NCBI GenBank assembly: GCA_963743875.1
Contig: CAVURM010000002.1
Coordinates: 496,001-560,000, forward strand
From: RHKX01 sp963743875
GTDB lineage: Bacteria > Actinomycetota > Thermoleophilia > Solirubrobacterales > 70-9
DNA length: 64,000 nucleotides
Direction of reading: 5' to 3'
The position numbers and the translations under genes were made by a program. Below the pieces are notes generated by a model. The model was not told the origin of the DNA and did no database searches. It worked only from the letters and a program-made list of their open reading frames with translations. Shown here one piece after another: positions 53,676-63,177 of this stretch (its first letter is position 1; each line of letters starts with the position of its first letter).

Positions 53676-55382
53676 CTATGCGGTGGCCGACCGTCGCGAG
53701 AGGCGGCGGCGGATTCCACCCTTGCGATGCCGATCCTTGAGGATGCGCTGGGCCGCGTTGTGGCCGCTCGCGGCCATCACGCCACCCCCCGGGTGGGTGC
53801 CGGCTCCACACAGGTAGAGGCCCTCGAGCGGGGTCGCGTACTTCGCCAGCCCGGGAGTGGGGCGCATGAACGCCATCTGCGCGATGTCCTGCTCGCCCTG
53901 GAAGATCGAGCCGTCGACGAGGCCGAAGATGTCCTCGAGGTCCGGCGGCGCGAGCACCTCGCGCTCGACGACCGAGCCCGGCAGGTTGGTCGCGTACTCG
54001 CCGATGCTCGCGATGCAGGTGTCCGCATACTTCTCGCGGGCCCCCTCCGGCCATTGTTCGTGCTCGGTCGGCCCGTACTGGGTGAACATCGTCGCGATCC
54101 AGCGGTCGTCGTCGGTCAGCGACGGGTCGACCGAGGACGGGACCTCCATCTCGACGTAGGGGTGCTCGGCGGGAATGCCCCGGACCGCGTCCTGCCAGGC
54201 ACGCTCCAGGTAGTCGAGCGACGGGCACCAGTTGACGCCGGCGGTGAGCAGGTGCTTGGAGTCCTCCTCGCTCAGGCCCTCATAGACGGGTGCCTCGGAG
54301 AGGACCATGTTGATCTTCACCGATGCACCGCGGGTCCGGTAGGCGGCCATGTCCTCACGGACGTCCTCGGGGAAGTTCTCGGCGCCTGCGAGATCCATGA
54401 TCGTGGTCTTCGGATGGGCGCCGGAGGCGACGATCGGTGCGCGGAGCACGGTGCCGTCGGCGAGCGTGACGCCGGTCACCCGGCCGCCGCTGGAGTCGAT
54501 GCTCGCGACCTCGGCGTCGGTGCGGATTTCGGCACCGGAGGCGCGGGCGCTGGCCGCGATCGCCTCGCTGATCGCGCCCATGCCGCCGATCACCTGACCC
54601 CAGGAGCCGACCTGGCCGTCGAGCTCACCGAGCGCGTGATGGAGGAGGTTGTAGGCGGTGCCCGGCGAGTAGGGGCCGGCCCAGACTCCGACGACGCCGG
54701 TCGAGGCGATCGAGCCCTTCAGGTAGTCGTTTTCGAAGAGGCCGTCGAGCCAGTCGCCGACCGACATCGTGAAGATCCGGATGAGCTGCTGGACGTCGCG
54801 CTGCGACATGCCCGCAACCCGACCGGCCTCCCTGAGCAGACCAGCTATGTCTCCCGGGGCCTTCGAGCCCGGCGCCGGGGGGTTGCGGATCATCATCGGT
54901 CGCACGAACTCGGCGGCCATGAACAGCAACTCCTCGAACTTGGCGTAGTTCTCGGCATCCTTCTTGCTGAACCGGGCGATCGACTCCTGGGTCTTGACGA
55001 CGTCGTCGTGGAAGATGATCGGCCCGTCGGGGGTCATAGCCGCGTAGGCGGGATCGAGGGGGTATGCCTTGTAGCCGTATCGCTTCAGCTCGAGGTCGGC
55101 GACGACCTTGGGCTGCAACATCGAGACGACGTATGAACAGCGGGAGACGCGGGCGCCCGGCCAGATCTCCTCAGTCACGCAGGCGCCACCGAGGATGTGG
55201 CGTCGCTCGAGGATCAGCGTCCTCATTCCAGCCTTGGCGAGGTAGGCGCCGGTGGTCAGGCCGTTGTGGCCGCCGCCGACCACGATCGCGTCCCAGGATC
55301 CACCCCCGGTCGCCGGCGCGTTGCTGCCATTTACGGCGTTGGAGGTGGGCACGGACGATGGTGACGTGGCTGAAGGCTCCAT
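53676..55382 (-). CDS. FAD-dependent oxidoreductase, PYROXD2/phytoene-desaturase-like
   Basis: 568 residues with an N-terminal Ser/Pro-rich extension of ~28. WDAIVVGGGHNGLTTGAYLA is the FAD fold, ILERRHILGGACVTEEIWPG the second FAD contact, MGAISEAIAASARASGAEIR the mid-domain signature and YLCGAGTHPGGGVMAASGHN the C-terminal FAD motif. This is the carotenoid-desaturase-like group that includes PYROXD2, not a carotenoid enzyme by context. The gene at 61500 is a paralogue. Divergent from the aminotransferase, with the shared operator between them. Confidence 0.88.
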   Translation of the reverse strand: MEPSATSPSSVPTSNAVNGSNAPATGGGSWDAIVVGGGHNGLTTGAYLAKAGMRTLILERRHILGGACVTEEIWPGARVSRCSYVVSMLQPKVVADLELKRYGYKAYPLDPAYAAMTPDGPIIFHDDVVKTQESIARFSKKDAENYAKFEELLFMAAEFVRPMMIRNPPAPGSKAPGDIAGLLREAGRVAGMSQRDVQQLIRIFTMSVGDWLDGLFENDYLKGSIASTGVVGVWAGPYSPGTAYNLLHHALGELDGQVGSWGQVIGGMGAISEAIAASARASGAEIRTDAEVASIDSSGGRVTGVTLADGTVLRAPIVASGAHPKTTIMDLAGAENFPEDVREDMAAYRTRGASVKINMVLSEAPVYEGLSEEDSKHLLTAGVNWCPSLDYLERAWQDAVRGIPAEHPYVEMEVPSSVDPSLTDDDRWIATMFTQYGPTEHEQWPEGAREKYADTCIASIGEYATNLPGSVVEREVLAPPDLEDIFGLVDGSIFQGEQDIAQMAFMRPTPGLAKYATPLEGLYLCGAGTHPGGGVMAASGHNAAQRILKDRHRKGGIRRRLSRRSATA

Positions 55383-55391
55383 GGCGGCAAG

Positions 55392-55423
55392 CTAACATAT
55401 CGTTCAATTGACTACAAGGTCAA
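55392..55423. promoter_or_regulatory. Operator-promoter 1: TTGACTACAAGGTCAA
   Basis: TTGAC and GTCAA (5-bp arms, 6-nt centre TACAAG) at 55408-55423; CTAACAT at 55392-55398. On the minus strand TTGACC, 18 nt, TATGTT make a promoter for the flavoprotein, with the -35 inside the palindrome. The same sequence with one base changed recurs at 60221. Confidence 0.7.
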
Positions 55424-55455
55424 CCGGTCCTCCCAAGCCCCTACACTCCCGGGTC

Positions 55456-56829
55456 ATGACAGACCTACAGACACGTGCCAAGCAGCACCTGATGCTGCAC
55501 TTCTCAGACATGACGGTGGCCGCCGAGGACATCCCCGTGATCGTTCGCGGCGAGGGCAGCCATGTCTTCGACGATCAGGGCAACCGCTACATCGACGGTC
55601 TCTCAGGCCTCTATTGCCTCAACCTCGGCCACTCCCACGGCGAGGAGATCGGCGCCGCCGCCGCCAGCCAGATGAGCACCCTGCCCTACACCAGCAACTG
55701 GACAGTCGCCCACCCGCCATCGATCGATCTGGCGACCAAGCTGGCCGAGCTGGCCCCCGACGGCTTCGAGCGCGTCTTCTTCACCTCGGGAGGCTCGGAG
55801 TCGGTCGAATCCGCCTACAAGATGGCGATCCAGTGGCACCAGGCCAACGGCGAACCGCAGCGGCGCAAGGTGATCGCCCGCCGCGACGCCTATCACGGCG
55901 TGACCATGGGGGCGCTGTCATTCACCGGTATCCCGATTTGTCGGACCGCGTTCGAGCCGCTGGGAATCCCGACCACCCATGTCTCCTCGACCAACGCCTA
56001 TCGGCACCCGGCCGGAGACAACGAGGCCGAGTTCACGAAGGCTCTGCTCGCGGAGATCGAGGGGGTGATCGAGTTCCAGCAGCCCGAGACGATCGCGATG
56101 ATCATCATGGAGCCGGTCCAGAACGCGGGCGGATCCATCGTCCCGCCGGCCGGCTACTGGCAGGGCCTACGCGAGATCTGCGACAAGTACGGGATCCTGC
56201 TCGTCTCCGACGAGGTCATCTGCGCCTTCGGCCGCCTCGGGACCTGGTTCGGCGCTCAACGCCTCGACTACTCGCCCGATCTGATCACGTTCGCCAAGGG
56301 CCTGACCGGCGCGCACGCGGCGATGGGCGGCGTGATGATCTCCGACAAGGTCGCCGATCCGTTCCTCTCGGGTAAGGGCGACTATCTTCACGGGCTCACG
56401 TTCGGCGGCCATCCGGTCGGGTCGGCGATCGCCCTGAAGGCGATCGAGATCTTCGAGCGGGAGCGGGTCTTCGAGAACGTGATGGCGAACGAGCCCAAGG
56501 TTCGCGAGATGCTCGAGGGACTGAAGGACATCCCGATCGTCGGCGACGTTCGCGGCATGGGTCACTTCTTCTCGATCGAGGTCGTCAAGGATCAGGCGAC
56601 GAAGGAGTCGCTGACGGAGGCCGAGGCCAACTGGCTGCTCAAGGACGTGCTCTCGGATCGTCTCTTCGAGCGCGGGATGATCTGTCGCCTCGACGACCGC
56701 TCCGAGCCGATCGTTCAGATCGCTCCGCCGCTGGTCGCCGACGTCGGCGTGTTCGAGGAGATCACCGAGATCCTCCGCCACGGCCTCGAACACGCCGCCG
56801 AGCACCTGAGGGCCGGCGCGCCCGTCTAA
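55456..56829 (+). CDS. Class III (omega) PLP-dependent aminotransferase
   Basis: 457 residues from ATG 55456; the frame open to 55408 lies in the operator. YIDGLSGLYCLNLGHSHGEE, FFTSGGSESVESAYKMA (PLP phosphate site), RRDAYHGVTMGALSFTG, VSDEVICAFGRLGTWFG (Asp contacting the pyridine N) and LITFAKGLTGAHAAMGG with the PLP lysine at residue 281. This group transfers amino groups from omega-amines (putrescine, beta-alanine, taurine-like or GABA-like substrates) to pyruvate or 2-oxoglutarate. It belongs to the operon pair under the shared operator. A hairpin ends the gene. Confidence 0.92.
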   Translation: MTDLQTRAKQHLMLHFSDMTVAAEDIPVIVRGEGSHVFDDQGNRYIDGLSGLYCLNLGHSHGEEIGAAAASQMSTLPYTSNWTVAHPPSIDLATKLAELAPDGFERVFFTSGGSESVESAYKMAIQWHQANGEPQRRKVIARRDAYHGVTMGALSFTGIPICRTAFEPLGIPTTHVSSTNAYRHPAGDNEAEFTKALLAEIEGVIEFQQPETIAMIIMEPVQNAGGSIVPPAGYWQGLREICDKYGILLVSDEVICAFGRLGTWFGAQRLDYSPDLITFAKGLTGAHAAMGGVMISDKVADPFLSGKGDYLHGLTFGGHPVGSAIALKAIEIFERERVFENVMANEPKVREMLEGLKDIPIVGDVRGMGHFFSIEVVKDQATKESLTEAEANWLLKDVLSDRLFERGMICRLDDRSEPIVQIAPPLVADVGVFEEITEILRHGLEHAAEHLRAGAPV

Positions 56830-56833
56830 ACCC

Positions 56834-56854
56834 GCAACCCCGGACCGGGGTTGC
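56834..56854. terminator. Hairpin between convergent genes
   Basis: GCAACCCCGG (56834-56843) and its complement CCGGGGTTGC (56845-56854) lie 4 bp after the aminotransferase stop, facing the CoA ligase gene that ends at 56870. There is no T-run; it probably works as a bidirectional terminator. Confidence 0.6.
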
Positions 56855-56869
56855 CTGCCACCGCGACGG

Positions 56870-58958
56870 TCAGCCACCGCGACGGGCGAGCGCGTCGACG
56901 ATGACGCAGCCGTCGGGGCCCGCGATCAGCGGGTTGAGCTCGAGTAGTTCCAGGCCGGAGCTGAGCAGAACCTCACCGGAGAGCGATGCGGCACGTGCGA
57001 CCGCTGCCAGATCGATGGGTTCGCCGCCCCGCCCACCCAGCAGGAGCGAGGAGCCGCGTAGCGACCGAAGCGCCTGCTCGACCCGGGCCGGCGAAGCGGG
57101 CAGGGGGATGATCGCCACATCGTCGAGCACCTCGGTCCAGATCACCGCCGAGGCCGACGACGAGAGCCGGTACGACCGCGTCCGCGCGGGCGGCGACGAG
57201 CAGCTCGACACCCGGCGGCGTCATCGGCTCGACGAGCAGCTCGGCGCCCTCCGCGGCGGGCAGGGCGAGCAGCCGCTCGGCAGCGGTTCGGAGCTGGGCA
57301 GCATCCCCGATCCCCAGCTCCAAAGCCCCGACGTCGCTCTTGTGCTGGATCACGGGGGAGGAGAGCTTCAGGGCGACGGGGTAGCCGAACTCGTCTGCGG
57401 CGGCGACGGCCGCGTCGGCGTCGCGGACGACTCGCAGGTCGGGAACGGGCACCCCACCTTTGCCGATCAGTGACTTCGCCTCGGCTTCGCTCAGCCAGCG
57501 ATCACGGTCCGGGTCGCGCTCGCGGGTGGCGCCGGCGACCGCCGAGATCGCCCGGAGGCGCTCCGGGTCGCCCGGAGGTCGGCGAAGCTCGCGGGCGCAG
57601 TAGACCGCGGTGGACAGTCCCTGGATCGAGGGAAGGCCTCGGGCGGCCAGATCCCTGATCACGTCCTCGCCGATCAGGTCGGGAAGCGTCGAGGCGAACA
57701 GCGGGGCGGCGGAGCATCGCGCGGCGCCGTCGGCAAGGCCGTTGCGCGTCTCCCGCCAACCGGGCTCGACCTCTGCGGCCAGGTCCTCCGGGGTGTCGTG
57801 GAAGATCAGCAACTGGTCGATCGCGGGGTCGTCACCGACTGTGGCGACGATCGACGCAAGCCGCTCACGTTCGGCCCAGATCATCGACGTGTAGTCGAGC
57901 GGATTGACTGGTGTCGCCGCCTCGGGCAGCAACTCGACGAGTCGGTCCCTCGTCGACTCGGCGAGCGCCGGAAGCACCATCCCCAGACGCTCGGCCTCGT
58001 CGGCGGCGATCCCCGAGTCACCGCCCGAACACGTGAGTACGGCGAGGCCTCCCTTCCCGCTCGGTCTGGCGCGCGGCTCGGCCAGCGCGCGGGCCAGCTC
58101 CAGCAGCTCATGTGGATCCCTTGCCCAGCAGGCGCCCGACTCCTCGATCAGCGCCCGAAAGATCCGCTGGTCGCCCGCCAGCGACCCGGTGTGGGCGGCC
58201 GCGGCGCCGGCGCCGGCCTCGGAGGAACCGACCTTGAGAACGACGACGCCGATCTCACGCTCGGCGCAATCCGCCAGGGCCGCCGCGAACCGCTGACCGT
58301 CGCCGTCGGACTCCAGAAAGAGCCCGATCGAGCGAACCCCGTCCTGCGCGCTCAGTGCGCCCAGCCAGTCGCTCGCGTCGCAGACGGCCTGGTTGCCGGT
58401 CGAGATCACCGTGTGAAACCCGATTCCCCGGCGCGAGCCCAGCGCGTTGACGGCGACGTTGCCGCTCTGGGAGATCAACGCGACGCCACCGGCCGGCAGC
58501 GCCTGCACCGAGTCGCCCCACATCCCGGCCCGCGCGGTGAAGTTGACGATCCCGTTTCCGTTCGGACCGCAGACCGGGAACGAGGCCGCGTCGGCGGAGG
58601 CCCGGAGGCGGGCCTCGAGGTCACGACCCGATTCCACCTCGCCGAAGCCGGCCGACACGACCACCGCCCCGCCGCAGCCGAGCGCCGCGGCGTCGGCGAT
58701 CACATCGGGGACCCCGGCGGCCGGAATCGCGATCGCGACGGCGTCGACGGGCTCGGGGAGATCGTTGATGGTGGGGACGCACCGAACCTCGCGTATCCGG
58801 TCCCGGTTCGGGTTGATCCCCCAGACGTCACCCTCATAGCCGAGGCGCTCGAGGTTGCGCAGGATCGTGTCGCCGTAGGCGTCGGGACGATCCGTCGCCC
58901 CGACGACTGCGATCGATCGGGGCTCCAGCAGCCGCGCGAGACCGTTGGCTGCCGTCAC
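56870..58958 (-). CDS. ADP-forming acyl-CoA synthetase (acetate-CoA ligase family) (one frameshift)
   Basis: About 695 residues from GTG 58958, 10 bp after the acyl-CoA dehydrogenase stop; the open frame to 58994 overlaps that gene. The CoA-binding domain (SIAVVGATDRPDAYGDTILR; VPTINDLPEPVDAVAIAIPA), the ligase domain (VALISQSGNVAVNALGSRRG; AAAHTGSLAGDQRIFRALIE with the phospho-His), and the ATP-grasp half (GYPVALKLSSPVIQHKSDVG; LLVEPMTPPGVELLVAARAD) are in the order of the fused ACD enzymes. The frame breaks near 57150 and resumes as IWTEVLDDVAIIPLP, ending LELLELNPLI. It makes an acyl-CoA from acid, CoA and ATP. Confidence 0.87.
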
Positions 58959-58968
58959 CCGAAACCGC

Positions 58969-60189
58969 TCAGTGGAGCATCCGCTCGACGCCACGGCGCT
59001 CGATCCCGCGAGCGATGATCAGGCGCTGGATTTCGCTGGTGCCCTCCCAGATCCGGTCGACCCGGAGTTCGCGCAGCAGCCGTTCGGCGACGTTGGAGCG
59101 CAGATAGCCGCGACCTCCGAAGGCCTGCACGCAGCGGTCGGCGCAGCGCCAGGCGGCCTCGCTCATGAACAGCTTGGCCATCGATGCCTTGTTGTGGACG
59201 ACCTTGGGGTCGGCGCCGGCGTCGGCCAGCGAGGCGACGGTCAGCGTCAGCAGTCGGCCCGCCGCGGCGTCGGCGGTCGAGTCGGCGAGCGGGAAGGAGA
59301 CGCCCTGGTAGTCGAAGATCCTGCTGCCGCCCTGTTCGCGGCTCATCGCCCAATCGGTGGTCACGTCGAGCAGGCGCCACATCGCCCCGGTGCAGCGGGC
59401 TGCGATCCCGAGGCGTTCCTCCATGAACCACGAGCGCTGCAGGTCGTCGCCGCCGCCGATCCCGCCGATCACGTCGGCGGTGGTGACCTCGACGTCGGTG
59501 AAGGTGATGGTCGGGTGCCCGTCGGGGTACATGTGCGTGAAGAGGGGGTCGTCGATCGTCTCGATGCCGGCGCGCTCGGCGTCGACCACGAACAGGGTCG
59601 GAAGCTTCTCGCCGCCGTCGATGACGTTCGCCATGACGATGTAGACGGAGGCGACGTCGCCGGAGGTCACGAACCACTTCTCGCCGTTGAGCAGAAAGCC
59701 GTCGCCGTCCGCCTTCGGGGTGGCGGTCGCAGCGATCCGACTGGGATCGGAGCCCGCGTCGCGCTCGGTGACGGCGTAGGCGTCGCGGATCTCACCGCGC
59801 AGTAGAGGCTTCAGCCAGCGCTCGGTGTGCTCGGGCCCGGCGTGCTCCCAGACGTTGTATCCGTTCGGGATGTGCCAGTGGATGGCATTGGTCGAGCGGC
59901 CGTACTGCTCCTCGACCAAGGCCCATTGCAGTCGGGTCCAGCCCTGGCCGCCGTGAGCGGGGTCGTGAAGACCGCCGGTCAGATCGCGGGCGATCGCCTC
60001 GCGCTTGACGTCGGCGATGACGTCGTCGGGAAGCCTGCCGTGTCGGCGCTCCGCCTCCTCCTCGAGGGGGAACATGACCTCCTCGGTGAAAGACTTGGCG
60101 CGGGTCTGAACATCGCGTGTCGCATCGTCGAGGTCGAAGGGGATGTCCGACGGGTCGACGCTGGCGGCGGATGTGGGTGCGCTCTCCAC
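58969..60189 (-). CDS. Acyl-CoA dehydrogenase family protein
   Basis: 406 residues from GTG 60189. AYAVTERDAGSDPSRIAATA and LNGEKWFVTSGDVASVYIVM are the FAD/substrate motifs; YPDGHPTITFTDVEV follows; QAFGGRGYLRSNVAERLLRE and DRIWEGTSEIQRLIIARGI carry the C-terminal signature with the catalytic Glu in the WEGTSE position. The N-terminal part is normal. It oxidises an acyl-CoA to the 2-enoyl-CoA with ETF as acceptor. In the same transcript as the ADP-forming ligase, it would act on the ligase's product. Transcribed from operator-promoter 2. Confidence 0.92.
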   Translation of the reverse strand: MESAPTSAASVDPSDIPFDLDDATRDVQTRAKSFTEEVMFPLEEEAERRHGRLPDDVIADVKREAIARDLTGGLHDPAHGGQGWTRLQWALVEEQYGRSTNAIHWHIPNGYNVWEHAGPEHTERWLKPLLRGEIRDAYAVTERDAGSDPSRIAATATPKADGDGFLLNGEKWFVTSGDVASVYIVMANVIDGGEKLPTLFVVDAERAGIETIDDPLFTHMYPDGHPTITFTDVEVTTADVIGGIGGGDDLQRSWFMEERLGIAARCTGAMWRLLDVTTDWAMSREQGGSRIFDYQGVSFPLADSTADAAAGRLLTLTVASLADAGADPKVVHNKASMAKLFMSEAAWRCADRCVQAFGGRGYLRSNVAERLLRELRVDRIWEGTSEIQRLIIARGIERRGVERMLH

Positions 60190-60201
60190 TTGACCGGCAC
60201 T

Positions 60202-60238
60202 CTAACATGAGATTGATCGATTGACTACAAGATCAATC
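60202..60238. promoter_or_regulatory. Operator-promoter 2: TTGACTACAAGATCAA
   Basis: TTGACTACAAGATCAA at 60221-60236 lies within GATTGA-N8-TCAATC (60219-60238), with CTAACAT at 60202-60208. It is the second copy of the 55408 site (15 of 16 bases identical), again in a divergent promoter region. Confidence 0.7.
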
Positions 60239-60282
60239 AAGACCCGATCGATGACCGCGAGAACGCAGAGGAGAACCGCCCG

Positions 60283-61473
60283 ATGAGCACACCGGCAGCG
60301 ACCAACGGCAAGCTCGGACTAGACCCGCGGGACGTGGAGCTGACCCTTCAGCCGGTCGAGCGAGCCACGATGTTGCCCCCCGCCGCCTTCACCGACGAGT
60401 CGGTTCTGAGCTGGGAGGTCGACAACCTCTTCAACGACTGGGTCTGCATGGGCCACGTCTCCGCAGTGGCCGAGCAGGGGTCCTTCCTGATGCGCGAGCT
60501 CGGGGATACGAGCGTCTTCGCCATGACCGGCTCAGACGGCGTAGTCCGCGCCTTCCTGAACGTCTGTCGCCATCGTGGTGCGCGCATCGTCGAGGAGACC
60601 GAAGGGCGGGTCCGCCGGCGCATCCAGTGTCCGTATCACGCCTGGTCCTACGACCTCGAGGGCAAGCTCGTGGCGGCCCCCCACATGAACGACGTCGAGG
60701 ACTTCGACCACTCCTGCTGGGGGCTCATCGAGGTCCGCTCGGCGATCATCGGCGGGCTGCTCCTGATCGACCTGAGCGGCGAGGCGCCCGATCCGGCCGA
60801 ACACGTCGGCGACCTGATCGGATTCCTCGACCGTTACCGGGTCGCCGACCTGCAGCACGCTCGCGGCACCGTCTACGAGGTCGAGGCGAACTGGAAGGGC
60901 ATCGCGGAGAACTACAACGAGTGCCTGCACTGCCCCGGGGTTCACCCGGAGCTGAATGCGCTCAGCGACTACCGCAGCGGTGAGGAGGTCTACGGCGAGG
61001 GCTCGTGGTGCGGTGGTTCGATGACCTTGAACGACCACGCCGAGACGATGGGAACCGGCGACGGCCACGCCACCGAGCGACCGCCGATCCAGGGTTTGAC
61101 CGAGACCGACATCAACTCCGTCTACTACTTCGCCCTGTTCCCGAACGCGCTGGTCTCGCTCCATCCCGACTACTTCATGCTGCACACGCTGTGGCCCCGC
61201 TCGAGCGGGCACACCGAGGTCACATGCGAGTGGTTCTTCGAGCCCGAGACCGCGGCTCGTGAAGACTTCGATCCGAGCGATGCCGTCGACTTCTGGGACA
61301 TGGTCAACAAGCAGGACTGGTACGTCTGCGAGCTGACCCAGAAGGGCGTCAAGACGAAGGGCTATACGGCGGGCAGGTACTCGGGTGAGGAATCCGACGT
61401 CCACGCCTTCGACCTGATGGTCGCCGGCCGCTACATGGAGGCGCTCCGCGAGGACGCCGAGATTCCGGCCTGA
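60283..61473 (+). CDS. Rieske non-heme iron oxygenase, large subunit (quaternary-amine type suspected)
   Basis: 396 residues, AGAGGAGA upstream. The Rieske cluster ligands are Cys95-His97 (NVCRHRGARI) and Cys116-His119 (CPYHAWSYDLEG). The mononuclear iron site is NYNECLHCPGVHPE: His216 and His221, with Glu213 where most Rieske oxygenases have the bridging Asp. Glu here, with the flanking Cys, is the arrangement of carnitine oxygenase CntA and relatives acting on trimethylammonium compounds. It adds oxygen or demethylates using electrons from a reductase; no reductase gene is in the window. Followed by a flavoprotein gene after 26 bp. Confidence 0.9.
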   Translation: MSTPAATNGKLGLDPRDVELTLQPVERATMLPPAAFTDESVLSWEVDNLFNDWVCMGHVSAVAEQGSFLMRELGDTSVFAMTGSDGVVRAFLNVCRHRGARIVEETEGRVRRRIQCPYHAWSYDLEGKLVAAPHMNDVEDFDHSCWGLIEVRSAIIGGLLLIDLSGEAPDPAEHVGDLIGFLDRYRVADLQHARGTVYEVEANWKGIAENYNECLHCPGVHPELNALSDYRSGEEVYGEGSWCGGSMTLNDHAETMGTGDGHATERPPIQGLTETDINSVYYFALFPNALVSLHPDYFMLHTLWPRSSGHTEVTCEWFFEPETAAREDFDPSDAVDFWDMVNKQDWYVCELTQKGVKTKGYTAGRYSGEESDVHAFDLMVAGRYMEALREDAEIPA

Positions 61474-61499
61474 CAGCCGGCACAGGAGAAGAAGAACGA

Positions 61500-63113
61500 A
61501 TGAACGAGATCGCGGCGAAACTCGGCGAGGTCGGCCTTCCGGCACCGGTCTCGGAGCTCGCCTCCAGGGACTGGGACGTCATCGTCGTCGGCGGCGGCCA
61601 CAACGGCCTGACCGCCGCCGCCTACCTGGCCCGCGCCGGCAAGTCGGTGCTGGTTCTCGAGCGCCGCGAGCGCCTCGGTGGGGCCTGCACCCTCGAGCGC
61701 CCGTTTCCCGACGATCGGTTCATCGTCAGCCCCTGCGCCTACGTGGTCGGACTTCTCGATGACTCCGTGATCGACGAGCTCGAGCTTCACAAGCGCGGCC
61801 TGAAGTACTGGATGGCGGACCCGAACCTGTGGGTGCCGTTCGAGGACGGAACCTCCTTCGGCCAATTCCTCGATGACGCCAAGACCCAGGAGAGCCTCGA
61901 GGGCCTCGGCATCTCGAAGCGGGACATCGATGGCTACTGGGCCTACGAGGAGCTCTTCGACGACGTTCGCAAGATGCTTCGCAAGGGCGCTCGCGACACC
62001 TGGGTCGGCGACACCCCGACTCGCGCCGAGATCGAGGATCTTCTCGGCAACGACCAGGAGAAGATCGACCTGGTCTTCGAGGACTCGCTCGCTGAGGTGC
62101 TGGGCCGGTACATCGAGGACGAGCGGTTGAAGACGGCGCTCTTCGGCCAGGGAGTGATCGGCACGTGGGGCGGCCCCTACGACCACGGAACCGCCTCGAT
62201 CAAGCTGATGCACTACCAGGGCGACATGGACGGTCAGGGACCGGTCTGGGGATACGTCGAAGGCGGCATGGGGATGGTCTCGTTCGCGATCGCCGACGCC
62301 GCCCAGGAGGCGGGCGCCGTCCTCGCCTGCGAGGTCCCCGTGGCGAAGATCACCCCGGGGGAGAGCGTCGAGCTCGAGGACGGGACAACGATCCGCGCAC
62401 GCACGATCATTTCCAACACCGACCCGAAGGTGACGATGAGGCTGGTCGGACCGGAGCTGATCGGATCGGTCGATCCCGCCTACCTGGGCAAGCTCGAGGC
62501 CTGGAAGATCCGCAGCCCCGTGGTCAAGTTCAATGCGTCACTCGACCGCCTGCCGAGCTGGACCGCAGCGCCGGGCGAGTCGTGGCCTGCCCGGGCGACC
62601 GTCGATGTCACCGGCAGCATGGACGAGGCGCAGCAGGCTTTCGAGCGTTGCGCGGCCGGGGAACCAGCGGTCGGCTTTGGCGAGATCTACGTGCAGACCG
62701 GCTATGACCCGAGCCCGGCGCCCGGCGACAAGCAGCTGATGAGCGTCTTCGGCCAGTACGCCCCCTACGACATCACGGGCGGCGACTGGGACTCGGCCCG
62801 CGAGGGTGTCGCCCGTCAGTTCATCGACCTGATCGCCCGCTTCGCGCCCGATTTCGAGGACGTGCTCACCGACTACGAGGTGCTCGGCCCGCCGGACATC
62901 GAGGAGCGGATCGGGTTGACGGGCGGCAACATCTTCCAGGGCGAGGTGACACCTGACCAGCTCTGGGAGGGGAGGTTCGCCTCACGCACGCCGATCGAAG
63001 GGCTCTACATGTGCGGGGCGGCCACCCACCCGGCTGGCAGCGTGATCGCGCTCAACGGTCGCAACGCGGCCGCCGCGGTGCTGGCCGACCAGGGCGCCGC
63101 CCTACCCACCTAA
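61500..63113 (+). CDS. FAD-dependent oxidoreductase, PYROXD2-like (paralogue of 53676-55382)
   Basis: 537 residues with AGGAGAAGAAG upstream. WDVIVVGGGHNGLTAAAYLA, LERRERLGGACTLERPFPDD and MCGAATHPAGSVIALNGRN match the motifs of the flavoprotein at 53676, and both have long mid-domains rich in acidic residues and the GQVIG / GQGVIGTWGGPYDHGTA-type loop (here GQGVIGTWGGPYDHG). Being in one transcript with the Rieske oxygenase suggests it works on the oxygenase product or a parallel intermediate. Electron acceptor and substrate are unknown. Confidence 0.88.
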   Translation: MNEIAAKLGEVGLPAPVSELASRDWDVIVVGGGHNGLTAAAYLARAGKSVLVLERRERLGGACTLERPFPDDRFIVSPCAYVVGLLDDSVIDELELHKRGLKYWMADPNLWVPFEDGTSFGQFLDDAKTQESLEGLGISKRDIDGYWAYEELFDDVRKMLRKGARDTWVGDTPTRAEIEDLLGNDQEKIDLVFEDSLAEVLGRYIEDERLKTALFGQGVIGTWGGPYDHGTASIKLMHYQGDMDGQGPVWGYVEGGMGMVSFAIADAAQEAGAVLACEVPVAKITPGESVELEDGTTIRARTIISNTDPKVTMRLVGPELIGSVDPAYLGKLEAWKIRSPVVKFNASLDRLPSWTAAPGESWPARATVDVTGSMDEAQQAFERCAAGEPAVGFGEIYVQTGYDPSPAPGDKQLMSVFGQYAPYDITGGDWDSAREGVARQFIDLIARFAPDFEDVLTDYEVLGPPDIEERIGLTGGNIFQGEVTPDQLWEGRFASRTPIEGLYMCGAATHPAGSVIALNGRNAAAAVLADQGAALPT

Positions 63114-63177
63114 CACCTGTCGACGGGAACTGAGCGCGAACGTCCTGGACGCCAGACCGCGCAACCGTCGTCGAGCA

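Noticed and set aside
53676..55382. Carotenoid (phytoene) desaturase, which would have fitted the light-regulator story
   Set aside because: Motifs fit the PYROXD2-like group, no crtB/crtE-type genes are present, and the shared operator ties it to amine/acyl catabolism instead.
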